Below are positions 1 to 8,806 of a DNA stretch of 64,000 bases, piece by piece; the first letter of the stretch is position 1; the number at the start of each line of letters is the position of its first letter. Origin of the DNA: Variovorax paradoxus EPS (GTDB lineage: Bacteria > Pseudomonadota > Gammaproteobacteria > Burkholderiales > Burkholderiaceae_C); contig NC_014931.1 of the NCBI RefSeq assembly GCF_000184745.1, positions 3,038,001 to 3,102,000 of the forward strand. Direction: 5' to 3'. The notes beneath the pieces are model-generated. The model had not been told where the DNA came from and ran no database searches. It was given only the letters and a program-made list of their open reading frames with translations. The position numbers and the translations under genes are program-made.

Positions 1-194
1 TCCATGGCCGCCGAACTCTCCGAAAACACAGGGTCTACGCCAGCTTCCGGCGCATAAATCCTCGGCTAAACTGCGCCGCAGGTCGGAATGGCGTGAGGGT
101 GCCGCTGGTCCGCGGCGCGAAACTTGCGAGGTCTGCGCGCCCGGATCACACGACCGGTTTTTTATTGTTTTCATCCAAGTTCTGGAGGTTTCCC

Positions 195-1403
195 ATGCAA
201 TTGAAATGGACTGCGGTCGCACTGGCTGCACTCACGCTGGTGGCTTGCGGCAAGAAAGAAGAAGCTGCTGCACCCGCTGCAACGCCAGCGCCCACGGCGG
301 CTGCCCCCGCACCCGCAGCACCTCCTGCCGATGCACTGGTCGTCAAGATCGGTCACGTCGGCCCGACCAGCGGTCCCATTGCCCACCTCGGTAAGGACAA
401 CGAGTTCGGCGCCAAGATGGCCATCGAAGACCTGAATGCCAAGGGCCTCAAGATCGGCGACAAGGTTGCCAAGTTCGTGCTGGTGCCGGAAGACGATGCC
501 GGCGATCCGAAGCAAGGCACCGCCGTCGCTCAGAAGCTGGTCGACGAAAAGGTCAACGGCGTGGTCGGTCACCTGAATTCGGGCACCACCATTCCCGCTT
601 CCAAGCTGTACAGCGATGCCGGCATTCCGCAGGTCTCGCCGTCGGCAACCAACCCCAAGTACACGCGCCAAGGCTTCAAGACCACGTTCCGCGTGGTGGC
701 TGACGACACGCAACTGGGCGGCACGCTCGGCAAGTACGCCGTCGACACGCTCAAGGGCAAGAACATCGCCGTGATCGACGACCGCACGGCTTATGGCCAA
801 GGCGTTGCCGAAGAATTCGAGAAGGCCGCCAAGGCCGCGGGCGGCACCATCGTGGGCCACGAGTTCACCACCGACAAGTCGACCGACTTCAACGCCATCC
901 TGACCAAGCTGAAGGCTGCCAAGCCCGACGTCCTGTTCTTCGGTGGCATGGACGCCGTCGGCGGCCCGATGCTCAAGCAAGTCAAGCAGCTCGGCCTGAA
1001 CGTCAAGTTCATGGGCGGCGACGGCCTGTGCACCGGCGAACTGCCGAAGCTGGCTGGCGATGCCATCGGCGAAGACATGGTGGTCTGCGCCGAAGCCGGC
1101 GGTGTCGATGGCGACTTCAAGCAGCCGCTGGAAGACTTCAAGGCCAAGTTCAAGGCCAAGAACGGCGTCGAAGTGCAGATCTATGCACCGTACGTGTATG
1201 ACGCGGTCAACGTGCTGGCCGAAGCCATGGTCAAGGCCGGTTCGTCGGATCCGGAAAAGTACCTGCCTGAAGTCGGCAAGCTGCAATACAAGGGCGTGAC
1301 CGGCCCGATCGCCTTCGACGAAAAGGGCGACATCAAGAACGGCGCGCTGACCTTGTTCACGTACAAGGGTGGCGTGCGCACGCAGATCGCCGTGGTGCGC
1401 TGA
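195..1403 (+). CDS. Branched-chain amino acid-type ABC substrate-binding lipoprotein (LivK/periplasmic binding protein family)
   Basis: A 402-residue protein resembling the type I periplasmic binding proteins of Liv-type ABC importers, which capture amino acids or related small molecules for uptake. The start at 195 has a good ribosome site (GGAGG, 8 bases upstream) and opens directly into a signal sequence; an in-frame start at 93 would bury the signal. The signal ends in a lipobox (LVAC, Cys18), so the protein should be lipid-anchored, and an Ala/Pro-rich linker (about residues 20-50) precedes the binding fold. Features such as the 'GHVGPTSG' opening and the 'GVVGHLNSGTTIPASKLY' region fit the family. 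No permease or ATPase genes are next to it, so it is an orphan here. The ligand cannot be read from sequence. Confidence 0.9.
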   Translation: MQLKWTAVALAALTLVACGKKEEAAAPAATPAPTAAAPAPAAPPADALVVKIGHVGPTSGPIAHLGKDNEFGAKMAIEDLNAKGLKIGDKVAKFVLVPEDDAGDPKQGTAVAQKLVDEKVNGVVGHLNSGTTIPASKLYSDAGIPQVSPSATNPKYTRQGFKTTFRVVADDTQLGGTLGKYAVDTLKGKNIAVIDDRTAYGQGVAEEFEKAAKAAGGTIVGHEFTTDKSTDFNAILTKLKAAKPDVLFFGGMDAVGGPMLKQVKQLGLNVKFMGGDGLCTGELPKLAGDAIGEDMVVCAEAGGVDGDFKQPLEDFKAKFKAKNGVEVQIYAPYVYDAVNVLAEAMVKAGSSDPEKYLPEVGKLQYKGVTGPIAFDEKGDIKNGALTLFTYKGGVRTQIAVVR

Positions 1404-1450
1404 AGCGCATTGGCAGCCGCGCAATTCGCGCGGCTTGTCTGCTGAAAAAG

Positions 1451-1474
1451 AAAAGGGCCTTAGGGCCCTTTTTT
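1451..1474 (+). terminator. Rho-independent terminator of the binding-protein gene
   Basis: A 9-bp perfect stem (AAAAGGGCC / GGCCCTTTT, arms 1451-1459 and 1464-1472) with a 4-base loop and a run of T lies 48 bases after the stop codon. The IS3 element starts only 8 bases beyond it. Confidence 0.9.
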
Positions 1475-1535
1475 CATGTGCGTGACCCGTCCTGCCCAGC
1501 GTTGACACCTTTCATCAGTGAAAGGAAAAAGCGCA

Positions 1536-1928
1536 ATGGACACAGGCGTCAAGAGAACGCAGCGTGACTACACGATGGCCTTCAAATTGGCTGTCGTCGA
1601 GCAAGTGGAAAAAGGGGAGCTGACCTGGGGCCAAGCGCAGAGTCGCTATGGGATCCAGGGCAACTCGACAGTGTTGAACTGGCTGCGCAAGCACGGTCGC
1701 CAGGGGTGGGGTCGTGCGGCATCATCGGCGGCTATGCCGATCGACAAGACAGCCATTGCACGGACGCCAGAACAGCGGATCAAGGAATTGGAAACGCAAC
1801 TGGCCATGGCGCAGGAGAAGGCCCGGTTGTTCGAAGCGGTGCTGGAGGTCCTGAAGAAGGATCACGGCGTGCGTGTCGTAAAAAAGCCTTCGGGCAAGTC
1901 CTCGCGCAAGGCCTCGTCCAAGGGCTGA
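1536..1928 (+). CDS. IS3-family transposase OrfA (helix-turn-helix protein)
   Basis: A 130-residue OrfA. The N-terminal half (about residues 10-55) is a helix-turn-helix of the transposase_8 type that recognises the element's ends. The C-terminal half (about 80-115) has a heptad pattern of a leucine zipper used for multimerisation. The ATG at 1536 is preceded by AAAGGAAAA; a GTG at 1518 is also in frame but less well placed. Translation either ends at 1928 or slips back one base at 1880-1886 to make the OrfAB fusion. Confidence 0.9.
   Translation: MDTGVKRTQRDYTMAFKLAVVEQVEKGELTWGQAQSRYGIQGNSTVLNWLRKHGRQGWGRAASSAAMPIDKTAIARTPEQRIKELETQLAMAQEKARLFEAVLEVLKKDHGVRVVKKPSGKSSRKASSKG
1880..1886 (+). 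promoter_or_regulatory. Programmed -1 ribosomal frameshift site (A AAA AAG)
   Basis: The heptamer A AAA AAG is in the correct register: the OrfA frame reads GTA AAA AAG here, and slipping back one base enters the OrfB frame at 1886. The predicted OrfAB transposase is 408 residues (117 from OrfA plus 291). This is the classic slippery sequence of IS3 elements. Confidence 0.88.
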
Positions 1929-1930
1929 GC

Positions 1931-2761
1931 GTGACGCGGGCCTGCCACCACATGGGCATCAGCCGTCAGGCGTACTACCAGGGCCAGCACAGGGCCACCC
2001 GGCGCCACGAACGCGCCGAAGCGGTGGTGCAGTTGGTCAAGGAACAGCGCATGCGCCAGCCGAGACTGGGTACGCGCAAGCTGCACTACCTGCTGCGTGA
2101 GCCGTTGCATCGCCAAGGCATCGAATTGGGGCGTGATGCGATGTTCGACGTGCTGCGCAATGCGCGCCTGCTTGTGGCGAACCGCCGGGCGTACCACAAG
2201 ACGACGGACAGCCATCATCGCTTTCGCCGCCACCCGAACCTGGTCAAAGCGGGGCCTACGCAGATTCGCGTCACGCGCAGCGAGCAGCTGTGGGTGGCCG
2301 ACATCACGTACCTGCCCACGGTCGACAAGGTGGTGTACCTCAGCTTGGTCACCGATGCGCATTCCCGCAAGATCGTGGGCTGGCACGTCCATGCCAGCCT
2401 GCAGACGGAGGAGGTGGCGCGGGCCCTGAAGATGGCGCTGCGCGAGCGAAAGACGCGCGAGCAACTCGTGCATCACTCTGATCGCGGCATCCAATACTGC
2501 TCGAACTACTATCAGGCGCTGCATCGCCGCCATGGCCTGAAGTGCTCGATGACCGACGGCTACGACTGCTACCAGAACGCACTGGCCGAGCGCATCAATG
2601 GCATCCTCAAGACCGAATTCCTGCTGAGCCAGCCAGCTGACCTGGCTCAGGCCAGACGACTGGTGGCCGAGTCCGTGCAAATCTACAACCACGAGCGGCC
2701 CCATCTGTCGCTCAAAATGCAAACGCCCGATGCTGTGCATCGGGCGTCCGTGGTCGGCTGA
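1931..2761 (+). CDS. IS3-family transposase OrfB (DDE integrase domain)
   Basis: Catalytic half of the transposase. Counting from the GTG at 1931 the protein has 276 residues; it is mainly expected as the C-terminal part of the OrfAB fusion made by frameshifting at 1880-1886, and the frame is open upstream to 1706. An HTH_21-type region (about residues 30-85) precedes the rve core. The catalytic triad is complete: Asp124 (VADITYL), Asp184 (HHSDRG) and Glu220 (ALAERING), with exactly 35 residues between the last two, the DD(35)E signature. No internal stop or frameshift is seen. Confidence 0.93.
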   Translation: MTRACHHMGISRQAYYQGQHRATRRHERAEAVVQLVKEQRMRQPRLGTRKLHYLLREPLHRQGIELGRDAMFDVLRNARLLVANRRAYHKTTDSHHRFRRHPNLVKAGPTQIRVTRSEQLWVADITYLPTVDKVVYLSLVTDAHSRKIVGWHVHASLQTEEVARALKMALRERKTREQLVHHSDRGIQYCSNYYQALHRRHGLKCSMTDGYDCYQNALAERINGILKTEFLLSQPADLAQARRLVAESVQIYNHERPHLSLKMQTPDAVHRASVVG

Positions 2762-2821
2762 GGCCGGCTATTTGGGTGTCAACGCAATTCAGGACGGGTC
2801 AGCGCGGCGATCGCGGCAGCG

Positions 2822-3211
2822 TCAGAGTGCGGCGAGGCCCGAGGGGCGGTCGGTGTTGCAGTACTCGATGAAGGCATCGAGATCCCGGGACTTGTCGAAC
2901 ACGGCGTCGGCACCCAGCGCCTCGCATCGGGCCCGGATGTCCGCAGTCACGTAGTTGCTCAGCACCACGACCCGTTGGGCCTCCGAACGGGTCTTGCAGC
3001 CGGCCAGGACGCCCAGGCCGGAGCCTTCTTTCAGGAACAGGTCGACGATCAGGAGTTGCCAGTCATCGGGATGGGCCGCGAGCCAGGCCAGCGCATCCGA
3101 CTCGGTCTCGGCAAAGCCGACGACCCGGCCATTCACCAGGTCTTCCAGTGCCGGCACCAGGTTGTCTCTGATGGTCTTGTTGTCCTCGACGAGGAACGTG
3201 ATGAGGGACAT
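2822..3211 (-). CDS. Single-domain (CheY-like) response regulator
   Basis: A 129-residue receiver domain with no output domain. The phosphorylation pocket is complete: Glu9/Asp10 at the end of strand 1, Asp57 as phosphoacceptor (LLIVDLF), Ser85 in place of the usual Thr/Ser, and Lys107 (FDKS). It probably relays a phosphate or binds a partner protein; no kinase gene is adjacent. The start at 3211 has a weak AAGG site. The IS3 element ends 20 bp past the stop codon, so the coding region is complete, but any natural terminator of this gene may have been displaced. Confidence 0.85.
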   Translation of the reverse strand: MSLITFLVEDNKTIRDNLVPALEDLVNGRVVGFAETESDALAWLAAHPDDWQLLIVDLFLKEGSGLGVLAGCKTRSEAQRVVVLSNYVTADIRARCEALGADAVFDKSRDLDAFIEYCNTDRPSGLAAL

Positions 3212-3312
3212 GCCTTGGTTTCGCTTTGAGAACCAATAGCGTAGCGTGGCGCACGTGGTCGCAGCGTAGGAGAAGGGAGACGACGGACCGAGGGGCGCAG
3301 TTCCTGGCTGAT

Positions 3313-3669
3313 TCAGTCCGAGTCGTTGGTCCGGATCTTTGCCTTGAGCTTTTCGGCCAGCGCGTGGCTCGCGTCGCGCTCGGCGGTCGCCTCGAGGCGC
3401 TTCTCGATCTCTTCGCTCAGCGCGGCATTCACCTCGGCCAGTTTCTCGGCGGACTTGGCCAGCTTTTCTTCGAGCTGGTTTGTGTGCTCGATGGCCTGCG
3501 CCACCTCGCCGACCTGGATCTCGTCAGGCAGTTCCTGCTCGAGCACCGTGCTCACCACGGCCAGGTTGTCCGATGCCCGCTGCACGTCGGCAGCGACTTC
3601 TTCGCTCTTTTGAAGCGTCCTGTCGAGGGAGGTCTTGTCACGCGGCGGCGTTGAGGTCTGTCCGGCCAT
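3313..3669 (-). CDS. Hypothetical coiled-coil protein
   Basis: A 118-residue soluble, highly charged protein of unknown function. The start at 3669 is preceded by GGAG at good spacing; the open frame upstream runs back toward the tRNA and lacks a ribosome site. Residues about 25-110 are rich in Glu, Lys, Ala and Leu with heptad spacing, predicting a long coiled coil. No signal peptide or membrane segment is seen. It lies just upstream of the response regulator on the same strand (101-bp gap), so a functional link is possible but unproven. Confidence 0.6.
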   Translation of the reverse strand: MAGQTSTPPRDKTSLDRTLQKSEEVAADVQRASDNLAVVSTVLEQELPDEIQVGEVAQAIEHTNQLEEKLAKSAEKLAEVNAALSEEIEKRLEATAERDASHALAEKLKAKIRTNDSD

Positions 3670-3866
3670 CGAGGCTCCTTGCGAAAATTTCGCGCTTGAA
3701 AGTAAAACCTTTGGATCGTACCGCTGGACGGGAGCGTCGGTGGCTTGACCCTTTATGAAGCAACGTGTCATATGACACTCTGGAACACAAAAAAGCCCAA
3801 GTGCTTGTGGCGACTTGGGCTTCTTGCTATCTGCATGTTCGCGAACGGTTACGAACAATCAATCTC

Positions 3867-3957
3867 TGGCGGAGCAGGCGGGATTCGAACCCGCGGAGGG
3901 CTATTAACCCTCACACGCTTTCCAGGCGTGCGACTTAAACCGCTCATCCACCGCTCC
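3867..3957 (-). tRNA. tRNA-Ser (anticodon GGA)
   Basis: The minus strand folds as a class II tRNA of 91 nt with encoded CCA. The acceptor stem pairs GGAGCGG with CTGCTCC (one G-U). The anticodon stem CACGC/GCGTG encloses the loop CTGGAAA, giving anticodon GGA (Ser, UCC/UCU codons). A long variable arm (GAGGGTTAATAGCCCTC) and the T-loop GTTCGAATC follow. Discriminator base is G, as expected for tRNA-Ser. Confidence 0.97.
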
Positions 3958-3981
3958 TGAGCCCACGATTGTAGCAGTCGC

Positions 3982-4911
3982 TCAAGCCGGATTCGACGGC
4001 TTGCCGGCCTGGACCATGCGCATGGCCGATGCGATGAGTGCTGCCGTCTCGCTCATGTTGCTCGGCACGATCAGCGTGGTCTTGGAATCGGCCGCGACCT
4101 TGCCGTAGGCATCGACCGCACGCTCGGCCACCTTGAGCTGCACGGCCTGCTCGCCGCCCGGCTTCTGGATGGCCGCTGCCACGCGTTCGATGGCATCCGC
4201 CGTCGCCGTGGCCACCGCGGTGATGGCGGCCGCCTCGCCCTGTGCGTTGTTGATCTGGGCCTGCTTCTCACCCTCGGAGCGGGCAATGAAGGCCTCGCGC
4301 TCGCCGGTGGCGATATTGATCTGCTCCTGGCGACGGCCTTCCGATGCCGCGATCAGCGCGCGCTTGCCGCGCTCGGCGGTGATCTGCGCTTGCATGGCCA
4401 AGAGGATTTCCTTCGGCGGCGTCAGATCCTTGATTTCGTAGCGCAGCACCTTCACGCCCCAGTTGAGCGCGGCCTCGTCGATGGCGGCCACCACCTGGGC
4501 GTTGATGACGTCCCGCTCCTCGAAGGTCTTGTCGAGCTCGAGCTTGCCGATCACGCTGCGCAGCGACGTCTGCGCAAGTTGCGTCACAGCCACGATGTAG
4601 TTCGACGAGCCGTAGCTCGCGCGCATCGGGTCGGTCACCTGGAAGTACAGGATGCCGTCGACCTGCAGCTGCGTGTTGTCGCGTGTGATGCAGATCTGGC
4701 TCGGCACGTCGAGCGGAATTTCCTTCAGGCTGTGCTTGTAGGCCACCCGGTCAATGAACGGGATCAGGAAATTGGGGCCGGGCGTCATGGTGCCGTGGTA
4801 CTTGCCCAGGCGCTCGCGCACCCAGGCGTTCTGCTGCGGCACGAACTTGACCGACTGGCTGATGAAGATGATCGCGATGACCAGGATGATGAGGGGGACC
4901 GAAAATTCCAT
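3982..4911 (-). CDS. qmcA: SPFH/band 7 membrane protein (QmcA/paraslipin-like)
   Basis: A 309-residue stomatin-type protein: one N-terminal membrane helix (about residues 5-21), then the band 7/SPFH domain (about 22-180) and an Ala/Glu-rich helical region (about 185-260) that forms oligomers. The stretch 'YEIKDLTPPKEILLAMQ' is characteristic of the paraslipin/QmcA branch. Such proteins form large membrane rings that organise membrane microdomains or regulate membrane proteases. The gene follows an NfeD-type gene with a 39-bp gap on the same strand, the standard pairing for this family. Confidence 0.9.
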   Translation of the reverse strand: MEFSVPLIILVIAIIFISQSVKFVPQQNAWVRERLGKYHGTMTPGPNFLIPFIDRVAYKHSLKEIPLDVPSQICITRDNTQLQVDGILYFQVTDPMRASYGSSNYIVAVTQLAQTSLRSVIGKLELDKTFEERDVINAQVVAAIDEAALNWGVKVLRYEIKDLTPPKEILLAMQAQITAERGKRALIAASEGRRQEQINIATGEREAFIARSEGEKQAQINNAQGEAAAITAVATATADAIERVAAAIQKPGGEQAVQLKVAERAVDAYGKVAADSKTTLIVPSNMSETAALIASAMRMVQAGKPSNPA

Positions 4912-4950
4912 GGTGCTCTTCCTTGTTCCGAGTTCTTGAGTTCTGACTGA

Positions 4951-5376
4951 CTAGATCTTGTCGACGACGAGGCGGCTGCCGACCACCTCGACCACGCGGT
5001 GCTCGCCCGTCGAAGGCGCATGCCCCGCGCGCTGCACCACCGTCCATTGAGCGCCGCGGTAGCGCACGGTGGCGGTGCCGTCGGAGTTCCATGCATCGAC
5101 CTGCACGCTCTCGCCGATGTCGAGATTCACGTCGCGGTTGGTGCCGGCGCCCGCTGCCCGCGGGCGCTTGCGCTGGATCGAGTACCAGACCAGTACGGCC
5201 CCCACGCCGATCACCGCCGCGACGATCAATTGGGTGATGGTGCCGAAGCCCATATGCGCCGCGATCGCCGCGGCCGCGAAGCCGGCCGCCAGCAGAAGCA
5301 GGTAGACCGTGCCCGAGAGCAGCTCGACCACGATGGCGGCTCCCGCGATCAGCCACCAGATGGTGGAATTCGCCAT
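4951..5376 (-). CDS. NfeD-like membrane protein
   Basis: A 141-residue protein with two to three hydrophobic helices in the first 70 residues and a C-terminal beta-rich OB-fold (about 85-141), the short NfeD architecture that partners SPFH proteins. The start at 5376 has a strong AGGAG site; a longer frame reaching 5433 lacks one. It is the first gene of a two-gene unit with the downstream SPFH gene. The 197-bp gap to the divergent decarboxylase gene should hold both promoters, but I cannot place them confidently. Confidence 0.88.
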   Translation of the reverse strand: MANSTIWWLIAGAAIVVELLSGTVYLLLLAAGFAAAAIAAHMGFGTITQLIVAAVIGVGAVLVWYSIQRKRPRAAGAGTNRDVNLDIGESVQVDAWNSDGTATVRYRGAQWTVVQRAGHAPSTGEHRVVEVVGSRLVVDKI

Positions 5377-5573
5377 GACAACTCCTCTTTTTTGCTTGTT
5401 CGATGCGCGCCATTCTGAGGCATACGGCGTCATGCGCTTGCCTCACGTAGGGGTACTGGCCCCAGGGGAGTGCCTCATGCCGCCATCGCTCGAATGTCTT
5501 GCACCAGGCTGACCGAATTCTTCATCTGAATTCCGTACACTTCGCGCCTCATTGCCTGTCCGGAGCCCCGCTC

Positions 5574-7871
5574 ATGAAATTTCGCTTTCCCATTGTCATC
5601 ATCGACGAGGACTTCCGCTCCGAAAACACTTCGGGCCTCGGCATTCGCGCGCTCGCGCAGGCCTTCGAAAGCGAGGGCTTCGAAGTGCTGGGCGTCACGA
5701 GCTACGGTGACCTGAGCCAATTCGCGCAGCAGCAAAGCCGAGCCAGTGCCTTCATCCTGTCGATCGACGACGAGGAATTCACGGTCGGCCCCGATCTCGA
5801 TCCGGCCGTGCTGAACCTGCGCACCTTCATCGGCGAGGTGCGGCGCAAGAACGCGGACGTGCCCATCTACATCTATGGCGAGACGAAAACCGCGCGCCAC
5901 ATTCCGAACGACATCCTGCGGGAGCTGCACGGCTTCATCCACATGTTCGAGGACACGCCGGAGTTCGTGGCGCGCCACATCATCCGCGAGGCCAAGAGCT
6001 ACCTGGAAGGGGTGCAGCCGCCGTTCTTCAGGGCGCTGATCGACTATGCGGAAGACGGCTCGTACTCCTGGCACTGCCCGGGCCACTCGGGCGGCGTGGC
6101 GTTCTTGAAGAGCCCGGTGGGCCGGATGTTCCATCAGTTCTTCGGCGAGAACATGCTGCGTGCCGACGTCTGCAACGCGGTCGAGGAACTGGGCCAGCTG
6201 CTCGACCACACCGGCCCGGTGGCGGCCAGCGAGCGCAATGCGGCGCGCATCTTCAACGCCGACCACTGCTTCTTCGTGACCAACGGCACCAGCACCAGCA
6301 ACAAGATGGTGTGGCACCACACGGTGGCGCCCGACGACGTCGTGGTGGTCGACCGCAACTGCCACAAATCGATCCTGCACGCGATCATCATGACCGGCGC
6401 GATTCCGGTGTTCATGAAGCCCACGCGCAATCACTTCGGAATCATCGGCCCGATTCCCAAGAGCGAGTTCGAGCAGAGCGCCATCAAGGCCAAGATCAAG
6501 GCCAACCCGCTGCTGGCCGACGTGGACCACGAGAAGGTCAAGCCGCGCGTGATGACGCTGACCCAGTCGACCTACGACGGCGTGATCTACAACACCGAGA
6601 CCATCAAGAACATGCTCGATGGCTACGTCGACACGCTGCACTTCGACGAGGCCTGGCTGCCGCACGCCGCTTTCCACCCGTTCTATGGTGCCTACCATGC
6701 GATGGGCAAGCGCCGCGTGCGTCCGAAGGAATCGCTGGTGTTCGCCACGCAGTCCACACACAAGCTGCTGGCCGGCATCAGCCAGGCGAGCCACGTGCTC
6801 GTGCAGGACTCGCAGAATCGGGCGCTCGACCGTGACCTCTTCAACGAGGCCTACCTGATGCACTCGTCCACCAGTCCGCAGTACGCGATCATCGCGAGCT
6901 GCGACGTGGCGGCCGCGATGATGGAGCCGCCCGGCGGCACCGCACTGGTGGAGGAGAGCATTCTCGAAGCGCTCGACTTCCGCCGCGCCATGCGCAAGGT
7001 CGAGGAAGAGTTCGGCAAGGACGAGTGGTGGTTCAAGGTCTGGGGCCCCGAAAAGCTCGTCGACGAAGGCATCGGCCGCGCCGACGACTGGATCATGAAG
7101 GGCGAGAAGGACGGCAAGCCCAAGAACAAGAAGAGCCCGCGCAACTGGCACGGCTTCGGCGACCTGGCCGATGGCTTCAACATGCTCGACCCGATCAAGT
7201 CGACCATCGTGACGCCCGGCCTCGACCTCGAAGGCAACTTCGCGGAGACCGGCATTCCCGCGAGCGTGGTGACCAAGTTCCTCGCCGAGCATGGCGTGAT
7301 CGTGGAGAAGACCGGCCTGTACAGCTTCTTCATCATGTTCACCATCGGCATCACCAAGGGCCGCTGGAACACGCTGCTCACGGCGCTGCAGCAGTTCAAG
7401 GACGACTACGCGCGCAACCAGCCGATGTGGCGCATCCTTCCCGAGTTCTGCCAGCAGCACCCGGGCTACGAGCGCCTGGGCCTGCGCGACCTGTGCCAGC
7501 ACATCCATCAGCTCTATGCACGCTACGACGTGGCGCGCCTGACGACCGAGATGTACCTGAGCGACCTCACGCCGGCCATGAAGCCGAGCGACGCCTTCGC
7601 CCACATCGCGCACAGGAAGACCGAGCGCGTGGAAATCGACGAGCTCGAAGGCCGCATCACGACCAGCCTGATCACGCCGTACCCGCCGGGCATTCCGCTC
7701 CTGATTCCGGGCGAAGTGTTCAACAAGAAGATCGTCGATTACCTGAAGTTCTCGCGCGAATTCAACCTGCAGTGCCCGGGTTTCGAGACCGACATCCACG
7801 GCCTCGTGGCGCGCATCGACGAGACGGGCAAGAAGCGCTATTACGCCGACTGCGTGCGCAAGGCCGGCTGA
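5574..7871 (+). CDS. Orn/Lys/Arg decarboxylase (class I, AdiA-like)
   Basis: A 765-residue PLP-dependent basic amino acid decarboxylase. It has an N-terminal receiver-like wing domain (about 1-130), the large PLP domain with the 'WHCPGHSGG' substrate region and the cofactor lysine Lys397 in 'QSTHKLLAG', and a C-terminal domain ending in the 'TPYPPGIPLLIPGE' motif. Length and motifs suit the acid-resistance type arginine/lysine decarboxylases; ornithine cannot be excluded. The reaction consumes a proton and yields CO2 and a polyamine or agmatine. The ATG at 5574 follows a GGAG site. No antiporter gene is next to it, unlike adiA-adiC or cadBA systems. Confidence 0.88.
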   Translation: MKFRFPIVIIDEDFRSENTSGLGIRALAQAFESEGFEVLGVTSYGDLSQFAQQQSRASAFILSIDDEEFTVGPDLDPAVLNLRTFIGEVRRKNADVPIYIYGETKTARHIPNDILRELHGFIHMFEDTPEFVARHIIREAKSYLEGVQPPFFRALIDYAEDGSYSWHCPGHSGGVAFLKSPVGRMFHQFFGENMLRADVCNAVEELGQLLDHTGPVAASERNAARIFNADHCFFVTNGTSTSNKMVWHHTVAPDDVVVVDRNCHKSILHAIIMTGAIPVFMKPTRNHFGIIGPIPKSEFEQSAIKAKIKANPLLADVDHEKVKPRVMTLTQSTYDGVIYNTETIKNMLDGYVDTLHFDEAWLPHAAFHPFYGAYHAMGKRRVRPKESLVFATQSTHKLLAGISQASHVLVQDSQNRALDRDLFNEAYLMHSSTSPQYAIIASCDVAAAMMEPPGGTALVEESILEALDFRRAMRKVEEEFGKDEWWFKVWGPEKLVDEGIGRADDWIMKGEKDGKPKNKKSPRNWHGFGDLADGFNMLDPIKSTIVTPGLDLEGNFAETGIPASVVTKFLAEHGVIVEKTGLYSFFIMFTIGITKGRWNTLLTALQQFKDDYARNQPMWRILPEFCQQHPGYERLGLRDLCQHIHQLYARYDVARLTTEMYLSDLTPAMKPSDAFAHIAHRKTERVEIDELEGRITTSLITPYPPGIPLLIPGEVFNKKIVDYLKFSREFNLQCPGFETDIHGLVARIDETGKKRYYADCVRKAG

Positions 7872-7881
7872 TCAATCAGAG

Positions 7882-8736
7882 TCAGGAGTGCGGGGCGTCT
7901 TCGCGCACCCGCATGAAGCGCGCGAACCGCGGCAGACCGCTGGCATTCGTGCCGTTGAAGCGGTAGGTGACCCAGGCGCCGATGGCGGGCGGGTTCTCGC
8001 GCTCGGCATCGGTCAAGCCGCTGCCGAGCTTGAAGCGTTTGCCCTCGGGCGTCTCGACGACGAGGGCCCCGAGCCGGTGGCTGTTGCGGCCCTTGCCGGT
8101 CACGTGGCCGACCACGCGGGCTTCGGCATCGTCGTAGGGCTTGACCTTGAGCAGGTCGTTGTTGCGCTCGCCACGGTAGGGCGAGCTGCCGCGATGCAGC
8201 ATCAAGCCTTCGCCGCCCATCTTCACCGTCTTGTCCAGCAGGGCCTGCAGCTCGGCGTGCGTGGTGGCGCGTTCCTGCGGCACGAGCACGACCCACGGCG
8301 CATCGGTGATCGGGAGCAGCTTGCGGAGAGCCGCCAATCGGGCGGTGAAGTCGCCGGGCTGCGCCGGCATGTCGAACACCATGAAGCGCATCTCGCGCCA
8401 GGCGACATCATTCGGCGTCTGGCTGCGCGCGGTGGAGACCGCATGCGAGAAGCGACCGCGACCGGCCCACAACTCGCCGTCGAGCTGTTGCTTGGGCAGC
8501 GATGCGATGAACCATGCGGGTGCCGCAACGGGCTCGCCACCGCGCGTCCAGAGCTGCTTGCCGTCCCAGTAGCCGCGCACGCCGTCGTATTTCTCGCTGA
8601 CCCAGTAATCGGCCAACGACATGCTGGGGCGGTAGACATCGGCCAGCATCAGCGAGGGCGCGGCGTTGCGCGCAAGCGCTGGTTGGACCAGGGCCAGGCC
8701 CAGGGTCGCGAGCAAAAGGAAGCGTCGGTTCAGCAC
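7882..8736 (-). CDS. ligE: Periplasmic ATP-dependent DNA ligase (LigE type)
   Basis: A 284-residue minimal ATP-dependent DNA ligase. The nucleotidyl-transfer motif I is KYDGVRG with Lys49 as the residue adenylated by ATP; later motifs include 'QLDGEL', 'EGLMLHR' and 'LLKVKPY', followed by a C-terminal OB domain. The first 22 residues form a signal peptide (hydrophobic run, then ALA-RN), so the enzyme should act in the periplasm, as proposed for Lig E in competent or biofilm-forming proteobacteria. The start codon is GTG at 8736. It converges with the decarboxylase gene, with only 10 bp between stop codons. Confidence 0.88.
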   Translation of the reverse strand: MLNRRFLLLATLGLALVQPALARNAAPSLMLADVYRPSMSLADYWVSEKYDGVRGYWDGKQLWTRGGEPVAAPAWFIASLPKQQLDGELWAGRGRFSHAVSTARSQTPNDVAWREMRFMVFDMPAQPGDFTARLAALRKLLPITDAPWVVLVPQERATTHAELQALLDKTVKMGGEGLMLHRGSSPYRGERNNDLLKVKPYDDAEARVVGHVTGKGRNSHRLGALVVETPEGKRFKLGSGLTDAERENPPAIGAWVTYRFNGTNASGLPRFARFMRVREDAPHS

Positions 8737-8765
8737 GATGCTATGGAATGAATAGCGGGATAGCG

Positions 8766-8788
8766 AAAACGGCCGCAGGGCGGCCGCT
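8766..8788 (-). terminator. Terminator after fabI
   Basis: On the minus strand GCGGCCGC-CCT-GCGGCCG forms a GC-rich hairpin followed by TTTT, 18 bases after the fabI stop. It separates fabI from the downstream ligase gene. Confidence 0.75.
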
Positions 8789-8806
8789 TGCCGGGTCCAA
8801 CGGACC

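Larger units (their letters stand above)
1483..2801 (+). mobile_element. Complete IS3-family insertion sequence
   Basis: The 1319-bp element begins TGACCCGTCCTG and ends CAGGACGGGTCA. The terminal inverted repeats run about 27 bp and match except for a 4-base internal block (CCCA against AATT). The ends carry the TG...CA typical of IS3 elements. Three bases, GCG, flank both sides (1480-1482 and 2802-2804) and look like the target duplication. Two overlapping frames encode OrfA and the DDE transposase OrfB, with a frameshift site at 1880-1886. It sits between a terminator and the 3' end of a response-regulator gene (20 bp away) and disrupts neither. It appears intact and therefore possibly active. 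Confidence 0.95.

Noticed and set aside
2822..3211. Response regulator gene disrupted by the IS3 element
   Set aside because: The element ends 20 bp beyond the stop codon and the receiver domain is complete.
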